DNA from: Cryobacterium breve
Lineage (GTDB): Bacteria > Actinomycetota > Actinomycetes > Actinomycetales > Microbacteriaceae
Direction of reading: 5' to 3'
Assembly (NCBI RefSeq): GCF_004402375.1
Contig: NZ_SOGJ01000011.1
Location: forward strand, 248,001-312,000
DNA: 64,000 nt
The translations under genes were made by a program, and so were the position numbers. This document shows positions 43,190-52,750 of this stretch, piece by piece. How positions within the stretch are numbered: the stretch's first letter is position 1; each line of letters starts with the position of its first letter. The notes beneath the pieces are model-generated. The model was not told the DNA's origin, did not search any database, and saw nothing but the letters and a program-made list of their open reading frames with translations.

Positions 43190-45010
43190 TTATTCCTCTT
43201 CCCAAGTCGGCGCGTGGTCTTTGGCGTACTGCACATAGCTGTTACTGACGCCCTGCGGCACCATCGGCCAGACCATGGCGTCCCGGCTCACGATGAAGTC
43301 GATCACCACAGGGCGGTCATTGGTCGCCAGCGCCAGCTTGATGGCGTCGTCGACCTGGTCGGGACTGGTGACCCGGATGGCGAGGGCACCATAGGCCTCC
43401 GACAGCTTCACGAAGTCCGGCACCATGGCAGAGCCGTGGCCGGTGTGCAGGTCGGTGAAGGAGTGCCGTCCGTCGTAGAACAGGGTCTGCCACTGGCGCA
43501 CCATTCCCAGCGAGGAGTTGTTGATGATGGCGACCTTGATCGGGATGTTGTTGATCGTGCAGGTTGCCAGTTCCTGATTGGTCATCTGGAAGCATCCGTC
43601 ACCGTCGATCGACCAGACCACGCGGTCAGGTTCGGCCACCTTTGCACCCATCGCAGCGGGAATGGAGTAGCCCATCGTTCCGGCTCCGCCTGAGTTGAGC
43701 CACGAGTTGGGGCGTTCGTATTTGATGAACTGGGCAGCCCACATCTGGTGCTGGCCGACGCCGGCCGCGTAGACCGCTTCCGGCCCGGTCAACTCACCGA
43801 TGCGTTGGATCACGAATTGCGGGCTCATCAAGCCGTCGGTGGGCTCGGAGTAGCCCAGCGGGAACTCCTCGCGCAGCCCCTTGAGGTAGGTCCACCACGC
43901 ATCGATATCGGGCGTCGTGGTCGTGACGGCGGCCGCGTATGCCGCCGTGAGGTCGGCAAGGACGTCCTTGGCGTCACCGACGATGGGCACGTCCGCAGCG
44001 CGGATCTTGCCGATCTCGGCCGGGTCCACATCGACGTGCACGATCGTGGCGTGTGGTGCGAACTCGGAGACCTTGCCGGTGACGCGGTCGTCGAAGCGGG
44101 CGCCGAGGGCGATGATCAGATCGGCCTCCTGCAGTGCGAGCACCGCGGACACCGTGCCGTGCATCCCGGGCATACCCAAGTGCTGGTCGTGCGAATCGGG
44201 GAACGCGCCCCGCGCCATCAGCGTGGTGACAACGGGCGTCTTGCTCAGTTCGGCGAACGCGAGCAGTTCTTCCGACGCGCGGGCACGGATGACGCCGCCT
44301 CCCACATAGAGAACGGGCTTCTTGGCCTCGGCGAGCAGCTGGGCCGCGGCCAGAACCTGTTTGCCGTGGGCCTTGGTGACCGGACGGTAGCCAGGCAGGT
44401 CGAGCTTGGGCGGCCAGATGAACGGGGCGCTCTTCTGCTGGGCGTCCTTCGTGATGTCCACCAGCACCGGTCCTGGTCGGCCGGTGGACGCGATCAGGTG
44501 CGCCGACGCGATGGCCGCGGGGATGTCCTCGGGTCGCTTGACCAGGAAGGAGTGCTTCGTGATCGGCATGGTGATGCCGACGATGTCTGCCTCCTGAAAG
44601 GCATCCGTGCCCATCAGGGTGGAGAAGACCTGGCCGGTGATGCAGAGAATCGGCACCGAGTCCATGTAGGCGTCGGCGATGGCGGTGACCAGGTTGGTCG
44701 CGCCGGGGCCGGACGTGGCGATCGCCACCCCGACGCGGTTGCTCGCCGAGGCGTAGCCTTCCGCGGCGTGACCGGCGCCCTGCTCGTGGCGCACCAGGAT
44801 GTGCCGGATGCCGGTCTGACTCATCAGCTCATCGTAAAGCGGGATGACGGCGCCGCCCGGCAGCCCGAAGACGTCCGTGACGCCCAGCAGTTCCAGCGAC
44901 TTGATGATCGCGCCGGACCCGGTGAGAATTTCGGGCGTACCGGAGTCTGTGCCCGAGGCAGGCACGGCAGGCGAGGGCGACGGTGATGGCACGGGGGTTT
45001 CCGCGGTCAT
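43190..45010 (-). CDS. ilvB: acetolactate synthase large (catalytic) subunit
   Basis: 606 residues of a thiamin-diphosphate enzyme. After about 28 Ser/Pro-rich residues come the three standard domains: the activating glutamate region [20 protein letters not shown] near residue 75, the FAD-linked middle domain, and the ThDP/Mg motif [20 protein letters not shown] with [12 protein letters not shown] near residue 480. It forms acetolactate or acetohydroxybutyrate from pyruvate. 42 bases after ilvD. Its cofactor is made by the thi pathway whose salvage genes are elsewhere in this window. Confidence 0.96.
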   Translation of the reverse strand: MTAETPVPSPSPSPAVPASGTDSGTPEILTGSGAIIKSLELLGVTDVFGLPGGAVIPLYDELMSQTGIRHILVRHEQGAGHAAEGYASASNRVGVAIATSGPGATNLVTAIADAYMDSVPILCITGQVFSTLMGTDAFQEADIVGITMPITKHSFLVKRPEDIPAAIASAHLIASTGRPGPVLVDITKDAQQKSAPFIWPPKLDLPGYRPVTKAHGKQVLAAAQLLAEAKKPVLYVGGGVIRARASEELLAFAELSKTPVVTTLMARGAFPDSHDQHLGMPGMHGTVSAVLALQEADLIIALGARFDDRVTGKVSEFAPHATIVHVDVDPAEIGKIRAADVPIVGDAKDVLADLTAAYAAAVTTTTPDIDAWWTYLKGLREEFPLGYSEPTDGLMSPQFVIQRIGELTGPEAVYAAGVGQHQMWAAQFIKYERPNSWLNSGGAGTMGYSIPAAMGAKVAEPDRVVWSIDGDGCFQMTNQELATCTINNIPIKVAIINNSSLGMVRQWQTLFYDGRHSFTDLHTGHGSAMVPDFVKLSEAYGALAIRVTSPDQVDDAIKLALATNDRPVVIDFIVSRDAMVWPMVPQGVSNSYVQYAKDHAPTWEEE

Positions 45011-45052
45011 GTGATCTCAGTCCCTAATTCGATTTCGATGACGGATGGTGAT

Positions 45053-46747
45053 CTAGCCCGTGACGGCGCCGACGGCCGCAGACTGAACCAGCTTCGAATA
45101 CTTTGCGAGAACGCCCCGGGTGTAGCGCGGGGGCAGAGGTGCCCAGCCAACACTCCGGGCGGCCAGCTCATCAGGGTCGACCAGTAGGTCGAGCGTGCGA
45201 GCTGCGATATCGACCCGTATGAGATCACCATCGCGCACGAAGGCGATTGGACCTGCGTCCACCGCTTCGGGTGCTATATGGCCGATGCACAGTCCGGTTG
45301 TGCCGCCTGAGAATCGACCGTCCGTTAAGAGTAGTACATCGGCGCCGAGCCCGGCGCCCTTGATGGCGGCGGTGATCGAGAGCATCTCCCGCATTCCGGG
45401 TCCGCCCTTCGGACCCTCGTAGCGGATGACGACGACGTCGCCCTTCTGGATCTCCCCCAGAGTGAGCGCGTCCATGGCCGCGCGCTCGCGTTCGAACACG
45501 CGAGCGGGTCCCTCGAAGATGTCGGAGTCGAAGCCGGCGGTCTTGACGACGGCACCCTCGGGAGCGATCGAGCCCTTGAGGATGGTGATTCCGCCGCTGG
45601 CGTGGATGGGGTTGTCGAGGGTGCGCAGCACCGTGCCGTCGAGCTCGGGCGGGTCGATTTCGGCGAGGTTCTCGGCCACGGTCTTGCCGGTCACGGTGAG
45701 TGCGTCGCCGTGGATCAGGCCGGCCTCGAGCAGGGCCCGCATCACGGCCGGCACGCCGCCGTGACGGTCGACGTCGTTCATGACGTACTTGCCGAACGGC
45801 TTGAGGTCGCCGATGTGAGGCACCTTGTCGCCGATGCGGTTGAAGTCGTCGAGGGTGAGCTCGACCTCGGCTTCGTTCGCGATGGCAAGCAGGTGCAGCA
45901 CCACGTTGGTGGAGCCGCCGAACGCCATCGCCACGGCGATCGCGTTCTCGAAGGCCTTGCGAGTCAGGATGTCCCTGGCTGTGATCCCGAGCCGCAGCAG
46001 GTTGACGACGGCCTCGCCGGAGCGGTGCGCGTAGTAGTCCCGGCGGCGGTCGGCGGAGGCCGGGGAGGCCGAGCCGGGCAGGCTCATGCCGAGGGCCTCG
46101 GCCACGCTGGCCATGGTGTTGGCGGTGTACATGCCGCCGCAGGCACCCTCGCCGGGGGCGAAGGCGCACTCGATGCGTTTGGCGTCGGCCAAGGACATCC
46201 GCCCGGCCTTGACGGCGCCGACCGCTTCAAAGGAGTCAATGATGGTGATGTCTTTTTCGGTGCCGTCGGAGAGTTTGACCCAGCCGGGGGCGATCGAACC
46301 GGCGTAGAGGAAGACGCTGGCCAGGTCGAGGCGGGCCGCGGCCATCAGCATGCCCGGGAGCGATTTGTCGCAGCCGGCGAGCAGCACGGAGCCGTCGAGA
46401 CGCTCGGCCTGCATGACGACCTCCACCGAGTCGGCGATGACCTCACGGGAAACGAGGGAGAAGTGCATACCCTCGTGGCCCATTGAAATGCCGTCGGAGA
46501 CCGAAATGGTGCCGAATTGCAACGGATAGCCGCCGCCGCCGTGCACGCCTTCCTTGGCGGCCTGCGCGAGGCGGTCAAGGGAGAGGTTGCAGGGCGTGAT
46601 CTCGTTCCACGAACTGGCGATGCCGATCTGGGGCTTGTCCCAGTCTGCGTCCCCCATACCGACGGCCCGGAGCATCCCACGCGAGGTGGTGGCTTCGATT
46701 CCGTCGGTGACGTCGCGGCTGCGAGGCTTCATGTCGATCTCAGTCAT
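45053..46747 (-). CDS. ilvD: dihydroxy-acid dehydratase
   Basis: 564 residues. The iron-sulfur cluster cysteines are in [26 protein letters not shown] and [12 protein letters not shown], and the C-terminal Ser/Mg region is present (ATRDSFSGG-like [20 protein letters not shown]). It dehydrates dihydroxy-isovalerate and its isoleucine counterpart. It is first of the ilvDBNC run and starts 46 bases after the trehalose gene stop on the same strand, so readthrough from otsAB is possible. Confidence 0.96.
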   Translation of the reverse strand: MTEIDMKPRSRDVTDGIEATTSRGMLRAVGMGDADWDKPQIGIASSWNEITPCNLSLDRLAQAAKEGVHGGGGYPLQFGTISVSDGISMGHEGMHFSLVSREVIADSVEVVMQAERLDGSVLLAGCDKSLPGMLMAAARLDLASVFLYAGSIAPGWVKLSDGTEKDITIIDSFEAVGAVKAGRMSLADAKRIECAFAPGEGACGGMYTANTMASVAEALGMSLPGSASPASADRRRDYYAHRSGEAVVNLLRLGITARDILTRKAFENAIAVAMAFGGSTNVVLHLLAIANEAEVELTLDDFNRIGDKVPHIGDLKPFGKYVMNDVDRHGGVPAVMRALLEAGLIHGDALTVTGKTVAENLAEIDPPELDGTVLRTLDNPIHASGGITILKGSIAPEGAVVKTAGFDSDIFEGPARVFERERAAMDALTLGEIQKGDVVVIRYEGPKGGPGMREMLSITAAIKGAGLGADVLLLTDGRFSGGTTGLCIGHIAPEAVDAGPIAFVRDGDLIRVDIAARTLDLLVDPDELAARSVGWAPLPPRYTRGVLAKYSKLVQSAAVGAVTG

Positions 46748-46793
46748 GCACTGAGTCTAGAACGTCCGCTGAGGGCGGAACGTCGTCAGGGGC

Positions 46794-49100
46794 TCACGCC
46801 CCTGCGGCGGCCTCCCGCTCCGCGGCGACGGCCGCTCGGGAGTCGGCGATCAGGCCCAGCACCAGTGGAACGTCTTCCGGGCCGCGCACGCGGTAGCCGG
46901 CGAGCGAATCGCCCGCCCCGATCTTGAGGCCGACGTCGCCGGGCCGCAGCACCGCGAAGGCGTCCTCGTCGGTGGTGTCGTCGCCGGCGTAGAAGACCTG
47001 GTCGGCGCCCGTGTGCCGACGCAGCCGCTCGAGGGCATCCCCTTTAGTACTCGAGCGCACCGCGAATTCGAGCACGTCCTTGCCGCCGCGCACCGTCAGG
47101 CCGGGCAGCAGCGCGCCCAGCTCCTCGCGCGCGGCCTTCTGTGCGGCCGCCGCGTTCCGGGGTGTCGCCAGCCTGGTGTGCAGGGCGAGGCCGGCCGGCT
47201 TGCGTTCGATCCAGGTTCCGTCGACGCTACCGGAAATGCGCTCGAGCACCCGGGCGAGGGCATCGAGCTGTTCGAGTTCCGCGGTGATCAGGTCGAGTTC
47301 GATCTCGGGGGTGTCCAGCTGCACCTCGATCCCGTGCGAACCGGTGAGGAGAACGTCGGTCTGCGGCTGCGACACGTGCTGCAGGCTGACCAGCGCCCGG
47401 CCGGAGACGAACGCGACGCGCACGCCGTCGAGGTCCAGCAGGCGTTGCACGGCCTCTCGAGTGCCTGGCACGGCACGCGCGTCCTCGGGCTTGTCGACGT
47501 GCGGGGCGAGCGTCCCGTCGAAGTCGAGGGCCACCAGGATGCTGTCGGCCCGGCTGAGATCCTTCAGCGCACCGGCCAGTGTGTCGGGAATACCGGGACG
47601 CACGGCGGCTCCCTCGGTCAGGGTGCGGAGGAAGGACGAGGACCAGGCGGCGACGTCGTTGTCGAACACCTTGCGGCGGAGGGCGCGCATCCGTCGGAGC
47701 CGTTCTTGACGGGGCATCGCCACGGCCCGGAGGATGGCGGCCTTGACCCCGTCGATGTCGTGCGGGTTGATCAGCACAGCCTGCTTGAGCTCGTCGGCGG
47801 CACCGGCGAATTCGCTCAGCACGAGCACGCCGTCACGGTCGAAGCGCACGGCCACGTACTCCTTGGCGACGAGGTTCATGCCGTCGCGGAGCGCGGTCAC
47901 CAGCATCACGTCGGCGGCGAGGTAAAGCGCCACCATCTCCTCGCGCGGGTAGCCGTGGTGGTGGTAGCTGATGGCGGTGTGGCTGATCGTGGAGAAGTCA
48001 CCGTTAAGGCGGCCGACGGCGAGTTCGATCTCATCGCGTAGGGCGATGTAGGGGCCGACGCGTTCGCGGGACGGGCTGGCGACCTGCACCAGGGTGACGT
48101 CTTCCACGCTCAGGCTGCCGTCGGCGAGCAGCTCGCCGAACGCCTTGATGCGGTGGGCGATGCCCTTGGTGTAGTCGAGCCGGTCCACACCCAGCATGAT
48201 CGTCTTCGGGTTGCCGAGGTCTTCCCTGATCTGGCGCGCCCGCTCCTGGATCTCGGGGCGCCGCGCCAGCTCCTCATAGGAAGCAGCGTCGATGGAGATC
48301 GGGAAATGCTTGGCGATTACGCGGCGGTGCTTACCGTCGGCGGCGGGGACGTCGATGGCGACGCCGCGGGTCGGGTAGCCGTAGAGGCGGCGCACGGCGC
48401 GGGAGAAATTGCCGGCGTCGGCGAGGCGCTGGAAACCGATCAGGTCGGCACCCAGCAGGCCGTCGAGGATCTGCTTGCGCCAGGGCAGCTGGGCATAGAT
48501 CCCGTAGGGAGGGAAGGGAATGTGGTTGAAGAAGCCGATCACGAGGTCGGGACGCGCGTCGCGCAGCATCCGTGGCACGAGCTGCAACTGGTAGTCGTGC
48601 ACCCACACCGTGGCCCCGGGAGCGGCGGCGGATGCGGCGGCGTCGGCGAAGCGGCGGTTCACCCGCACATAGGCCTCCCACCATTCGCGGTGGAAGCGTG
48701 GCGGGGCGATCACGTCGTGGTAGAGCGGCCAGATCGTGTCGTTGGAGAACCCTTCGTAGTACTCCTCCAATTCCGACTCGCTGAGCCGAACGGGGACGAT
48801 GGAGATGCCGTCGTTCTCGAACGGCTCGAAGGTGCGGTCGGCAATGCCCGGCCAGCCCACCCAGGCTCCGTCGGAGCTGCGCATCATGGGTTCGAGAGCG
48901 GTGACCAGACCGCCGGGCGAGGTGCGCCAACTCTCGGTTCCGTCGTCGGCTACCTCGATCTCGACCGGGAGTCGGTTGGAGACGACGACGAGGGAATAGG
49001 TCGGGCTCGCGTCAGCGGATGCCGTTGTTTCGGCTGCAGGAGAAATGGGATCGTCCGTTCCGGCGGGCGCAGTGCGCGACCACCTTGCTGATCTCCTCAG
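46794..49100 (-). CDS. fused trehalose-6-phosphate synthase/phosphatase (OtsA-OtsB)
   Basis: About 768 residues. Residues 30-490 are glycosyltransferase family 20: [65 protein letters not shown] and [16 protein letters not shown]. Residues about 510-765 are a HAD phosphatase, with the nucleophile in [11 protein letters not shown] and the metal motif [11 protein letters not shown]. The protein would make trehalose from UDP-glucose and glucose-6-phosphate in two steps. No ATG, GTG or TTG lies in frame close to the N-terminus: the AGGAG at about 49093 is followed by an out-of-frame GTG, so the start is unresolved and I give a CTG at 49100 as a placeholder. Trehalose protects against cold and drying. 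Confidence 0.88.
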   Translation of the reverse strand: MRRSARWSRTAPAGTDDPISPAAETTASADASPTYSLVVVSNRLPVEIEVADDGTESWRTSPGGLVTALEPMMRSSDGAWVGWPGIADRTFEPFENDGISIVPVRLSESELEEYYEGFSNDTIWPLYHDVIAPPRFHREWWEAYVRVNRRFADAAASAAAPGATVWVHDYQLQLVPRMLRDARPDLVIGFFNHIPFPPYGIYAQLPWRKQILDGLLGADLIGFQRLADAGNFSRAVRRLYGYPTRGVAIDVPAADGKHRRVIAKHFPISIDAASYEELARRPEIQERARQIREDLGNPKTIMLGVDRLDYTKGIAHRIKAFGELLADGSLSVEDVTLVQVASPSRERVGPYIALRDEIELAVGRLNGDFSTISHTAISYHHHGYPREEMVALYLAADVMLVTALRDGMNLVAKEYVAVRFDRDGVLVLSEFAGAADELKQAVLINPHDIDGVKAAILRAVAMPRQERLRRMRALRRKVFDNDVAAWSSSFLRTLTEGAAVRPGIPDTLAGALKDLSRADSILVALDFDGTLAPHVDKPEDARAVPGTREAVQRLLDLDGVRVAFVSGRALVSLQHVSQPQTDVLLTGSHGIEVQLDTPEIELDLITAELEQLDALARVLERISGSVDGTWIERKPAGLALHTRLATPRNAAAAQKAAREELGALLPGLTVRGGKDVLEFAVRSSTKGDALERLRRHTGADQVFYAGDDTTDEDAFAVLRPGDVGLKIGAGDSLAGYRVRGPEDVPLVLGLIADSRAAVAAEREAAAGA

Positions 49101-49253
49101 GGTATCAGCGGGTCGGAAATGTGTGCCTGGCGGGCCTTTCAGTGACGCCCAGTCGGCGTGGTGACAACTTTGAGGTTTCGCGCGTATTTTGACCGTTGGA
49201 TGGTGTTGCGCGGTGGCGTGACCCCCGAGACCTGTTCGATCAAAGGCGGACCC

Positions 49254-49877
49254 ATGGACCTGAGTTTTCTGCTGAGCTGGGTGATGATCGTGCTCGCGAC
49301 CATCAGCCTCATAACCTTCGTTTCGTTGTCCCTGGTGGTGCGGGCGGTGTACAAACGCATTCGCCGGAGTCGTTCCCTGCACCGTGCGGTGCTGCGTTCG
49401 CGCGCCCGCATCAGTTGGGGTCCGAAGCACGAGGTTCTGAAGCTGCAGTTGCGGCTGACGGACTCCCTCGACAGCGGCCAGGCAGCCGTCGACTTGGCGC
49501 GGCGTAGCCAGGGACCGCTCGGCGAGCTGCCCCGGCTCTTTCGGCGGATTGCGTGTGAGGGCGTGGCACTGCAATCGCAGCTGCGACTGCTGACGAGCGA
49601 GACCGATCCCGCTGTGCTCGCCGAGATGTTGCCGGCGGCCGGCGCCCGCGTGGACCAGGTGGCCCAGGTGGTGCGCCGGCTGCGCTCCGCGGTCTCGGCC
49701 GGGCTCGGCGACCTCACCGATGACACCCTGACGACGCTGCACTCCGACGTAGAGCTAGAAGTTGCCGCGCTTCGAGCCGGTGTTGATGAACTGCGCAGCC
49801 TCAACGGCAACGACGGGTCCCGCGTTCCGCGTGGGACCGAGTCCGGCAACCACCTCAGTAGAAAGAGTGCATCATGA
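49254..49877 (+). CDS. membrane-anchored partner of PspA, unknown family
   Basis: 207 residues from the ATG at 49254, with AAGGCGGA just upstream. One N-terminal membrane helix (LSWVMIVLATISLITFVSLS, residues about 6-32) is followed by a basic segment (YKRIRRSRSLHRAVLRSRAR) and long amphipathic helices rich in Leu, Arg and Gln, probably coiled coil. It overlaps pspA by ATGA, so both are made together. By position it could tether or regulate PspA, as PspM does in mycobacteria; sequence similarity to PspM is not claimed. Confidence 0.7.
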   Translation: MDLSFLLSWVMIVLATISLITFVSLSLVVRAVYKRIRRSRSLHRAVLRSRARISWGPKHEVLKLQLRLTDSLDSGQAAVDLARRSQGPLGELPRLFRRIACEGVALQSQLRLLTSETDPAVLAEMLPAAGARVDQVAQVVRRLRSAVSAGLGDLTDDTLTTLHSDVELEVAALRAGVDELRSLNGNDGSRVPRGTESGNHLSRKSAS

Positions 49878-50680
49878 GCTTCACCTCGCGGCTGCGCGTC
49901 ATTCTCCGCAGCAAGTCCGACAGGGCCCTGACCCGGCTGGAGGACCCCCGCGAGGCCCTCGACGACAGCTATGAGCAGCAGTTGAAGATGCTCCAGCAGG
50001 TGCGTCACGGCCTGGCCGAGGTCGCCACGGCGAAGAAGCGCATAGAGCTCCTGGGGCAGGAGATGGGCGGCCGCTACCGGCGGCTGGCCGACCAGGCCCA
50101 GGAGGCTGTCAACCAGGGCCGGGACGACCTGGCCCGCACGGCATTGGAACGACGCTCACTGCTCGAGGGCCAGGTGGCAGGAATCCGTGAGCAGTACCTC
50201 GCGTTGGTTCAGCAGCAGTCTCAGCTGCAGGAGAATGAGCGGCGCCTGACCGAACGGATCGCCGTCTTCCGCACGGAGAAGGAGACGATGAAGGCCACCT
50301 ACGCCGCCTCCCAGGCACGGGTGAAGGCCAACGAGGGCACGGCGGGACTCGGCTCCGAGATCACCGATGCCGGCGCCGGCCTGGATCGGGCCAGGGACCG
50401 GGTAGCCCAGATGCGGGCGCGCGCGGCCGCCACCGACGAACTGCTGTCCAGCGGCGCTCTACACGATGTCACGGCCGCGCCAGACTCCGACCTCGAGCGG
50501 CAGCTGTCGGCCGGTGCGACGAAAGCGGATGTCGACCGGCAGCTTCAGGCGATGAAAGATGTCCGCACCGGCGACGGGGGCCGCGGCACCGGCTCCGGTT
50601 CTGACACTCGAGCAGGCACCGACGCCCGCGGAGGCTCCGGCTCCTGGTTGAGCATCGGCGAGGGCCCGACCGCCCTCTGA
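49874..50680 (+). CDS. PspA/IM30 family membrane-stress protein
   Basis: 268 residues, almost all helical. The N-terminal amphipathic helix (SFTSRLRVILRSKSDRALTR) is followed by the PspA core: LEDPREALDDSYEQQLKMLQ, EVATAKKRIELLGQEM, QARVKANEGTAGLGSEI and a C-terminal Gly/Thr-rich tail beyond residue 225. Such proteins polymerise as ESCRT-III-like rods on stressed membranes. It lies directly after its coupled membrane partner and is followed by the third convergent-junction palindrome. Confidence 0.9.
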   Translation: MSFTSRLRVILRSKSDRALTRLEDPREALDDSYEQQLKMLQQVRHGLAEVATAKKRIELLGQEMGGRYRRLADQAQEAVNQGRDDLARTALERRSLLEGQVAGIREQYLALVQQQSQLQENERRLTERIAVFRTEKETMKATYAASQARVKANEGTAGLGSEITDAGAGLDRARDRVAQMRARAAATDELLSSGALHDVTAAPDSDLERQLSAGATKADVDRQLQAMKDVRTGDGGRGTGSGSDTRAGTDARGGSGSWLSIGEGPTAL

Positions 50681-50689
50681 CCCGGGTCG

Positions 50690-50780
50690 TCGAACCAATT
50701 CGACGGAGATTTTGACGGAAACTTCCATTTCCGGGACATCCGGGGCCGTTTCCAGCATATTCTCCGTCGATTTTGTTCAG
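50690..50780. repeat. convergent-junction palindrome, copy 3
   Basis: AATTCGACGGAGAT (50697-50710) and TCTCCGTCGATTTT (50761-50774) are the arms, the right one slightly diverged. Flanks TCGAACC and GTTCAGGCG match the other two copies. It lies between pspA (plus) and the YhgE/Pip gene (minus), convergent. The centre differs in sequence from the other copies. Confidence 0.82.
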
Positions 50781-50833
50781 GCGGACCCGTTCAGGGCGAG
50801 GTAGCGGAGGCCCGCGTCAGCGGCGGCCCCGGG

Positions 50834-52750
50834 TCAGCCGCGCACCTGCGCCAGACCGAACGAGCGGGCACCTCGCCGCCTCGCGACGGTCGCGTACGAG
50901 GCCAGCACGCTCACCAGCGCGAAGATCATCAGGATGGCCGCAGGCCCGCCAGCGCCGCCGTCTCCCCCGGACACGATGGCCTGCATGCCCTGCACCGCCC
51001 AGGTCAGCGGCAGGTACGGGCTGATCAACTGGAACGGCGTGGACACCAGTTCGATCGGGTAGAGCCCGCCCACCGCAGTGAGCTGTAGCGCGAGCAACAC
51101 GAGGGAGACCACGATTCCAACCCGACCGAAGGCGGCTGTGAGGAAGTGGTGCACCGCAGCGAACACGAAGGCAAGGAACACGGCGAAGGCCAGCGTGGCG
51201 GGAAGCAGCGACCACGCGACCCCCAGGGTGCTGTGCAGCAGCAGGACAACGACCACGGCCTGGGCGGCGGCGATGCCGAACGCGCGGCCGAGGCTGCGGG
51301 CCACGAGGCCGCCCGTCGATGCGGTCGATGCCAGTGCGATCGCCGACAGCGGCTTCATGACCAGGACGATGGCGAGCGCGCCGATCCAGAGCCCGATCGG
51401 AACGAAGACCATCCCGATCACCGGGCCGATCGACGCGAACGCGTTGTCGCGCTCCGTGGTGATGCCGACCGGTTCGGATACCACCGCCGAAGTGACGACC
51501 GGGTCGGTGTCGGTGAGTGGGGCCGCGCTGTCGGCGCCGTCCCGCAGCCCGCCGGCGAGTTCGGCCGCACCCGTTTCGAGCAGCCGAGCACCTGTGGCTG
51601 CATCCGTTGTTCCGGTGGCCAGCTGCGAGAGTCCGGTGGAGATACCCGCGACTCCAGTGGCGAGCTCACCGGCGCCGCCGCGCAGATCACCGCCACCGGC
51701 CGCGAGAAGGCTTGCACCGGTGGCGCTCTGGGACACACCATCGAGCACGCCCTGGATCCCTGGACCGGCCTGGCGGATACCGGGGCTCTGCGCGGCTAGG
51801 GCGTCCAGCCCACCCTGAATCTCCAGCAGGGCCGGCGCGTAGTCGGCAACGCGAGGGTCGCTCTGCATGGCGGCGTTCAGCTCGCTGAATCCGTCGGCGG
51901 TGGCCTGTACCCCGGCCGCGTAGGCCGGCAGTCCAGTGGCGAGCGGGGCCAGCCCGGCCGCGCCTCTGTTCAGTTGGGTCAGGCCGTCGCTGAGACCGGT
52001 GACGCCCTGGGTGTACTCGGTCACGCCGGAAGAGAACGTGGCGGCGCCGGTCGCGGCCGTCGAGGCTCCGGAGGCTGCGGCGGCCGTGCCGCCGGCCAGC
52101 GAATCCAGCCCAGTGACCACGCCGGAGACACCGGTCGAGACCTGAGCGGCGCCATCCGCAGCCTGGGTCAGCGATTCCCCCAACCCGGCCAAGTTCGTGT
52201 ACAGCCCGTTCAGGTACTGCGCGGTGATCTCCCGGCCGAAGGCTCCCGACATGGCTGTGCCCACTGACTGGGCCACCGATCCGGCCAAGAACGAGTGCGC
52301 GTCATCCGTGCGGATGTCCAGGTTCGCCTGAACGGGCGCGGTGCCACCCAGCGAGGTCACCGACGACGAGAAGTCCTCCGGGATCGTGAGCACCGCGTAG
52401 GCGTCGCCGGCGGCCAGGGCCGCTGCGGCATCCGTGGAGTTGGAGATCGTCCAGTCGAACCCAGTTGCGGCAGACCCGTCACCGGACGGCTTGGTGAGTT
52501 CGGTCACCAGCAGTCGGCCGGCCAACACGGGCTGCTCAGTGCCGTCGGGGAGCGTCGTGGTGACGATTTCGTCGTTGTTGACGACGATCGCCGGCAGGGT
52601 GTCCACGCGCTGGTCGGCGGTCGCCAGGGCGCCGGCGAAGAGGCCGGCCACCGTGAGCGGCACCACGATCAGGCCGGCCAGAAGGGCCCCAACGGTCCAT
52701 CGGCGCTCCCCGGGCGTGCGGCTGAAGAGTTTCTCGAGCCTGGTACTCAT
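50834..52750 (-). CDS. YhgE/Pip-family membrane protein
   Basis: 638 residues: one N-terminal helix (ALLAGLIVVPLTVAGLFAGA, about 21-42), a long external part (45-430) with heptad-like repeats of Gly-Ala-Leu-Thr-Gly segments as in phage infection protein (Pip) and YhgE, then about five C-terminal helices of ABC-2 permease type. Related proteins include the type VII secretion accessory EsaA and exporters. It starts with an ATGA overlap on the mmpL stop and so is in the tetR-mmpL-yhgE operon. A joint role in export of a lipid or toxic compound is inferred from position. Confidence 0.85.
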   Translation of the reverse strand: MSTRLEKLFSRTPGERRWTVGALLAGLIVVPLTVAGLFAGALATADQRVDTLPAIVVNNDEIVTTTLPDGTEQPVLAGRLLVTELTKPSGDGSAATGFDWTISNSTDAAAALAAGDAYAVLTIPEDFSSSVTSLGGTAPVQANLDIRTDDAHSFLAGSVAQSVGTAMSGAFGREITAQYLNGLYTNLAGLGESLTQAADGAAQVSTGVSGVVTGLDSLAGGTAAAASGASTAATGAATFSSGVTEYTQGVTGLSDGLTQLNRGAAGLAPLATGLPAYAAGVQATADGFSELNAAMQSDPRVADYAPALLEIQGGLDALAAQSPGIRQAGPGIQGVLDGVSQSATGASLLAAGGGDLRGGAGELATGVAGISTGLSQLATGTTDAATGARLLETGAAELAGGLRDGADSAAPLTDTDPVVTSAVVSEPVGITTERDNAFASIGPVIGMVFVPIGLWIGALAIVLVMKPLSAIALASTASTGGLVARSLGRAFGIAAAQAVVVVLLLHSTLGVAWSLLPATLAFAVFLAFVFAAVHHFLTAAFGRVGIVVSLVLLALQLTAVGGLYPIELVSTPFQLISPYLPLTWAVQGMQAIVSGGDGGAGGPAAILMIFALVSVLASYATVARRRGARSFGLAQVRG

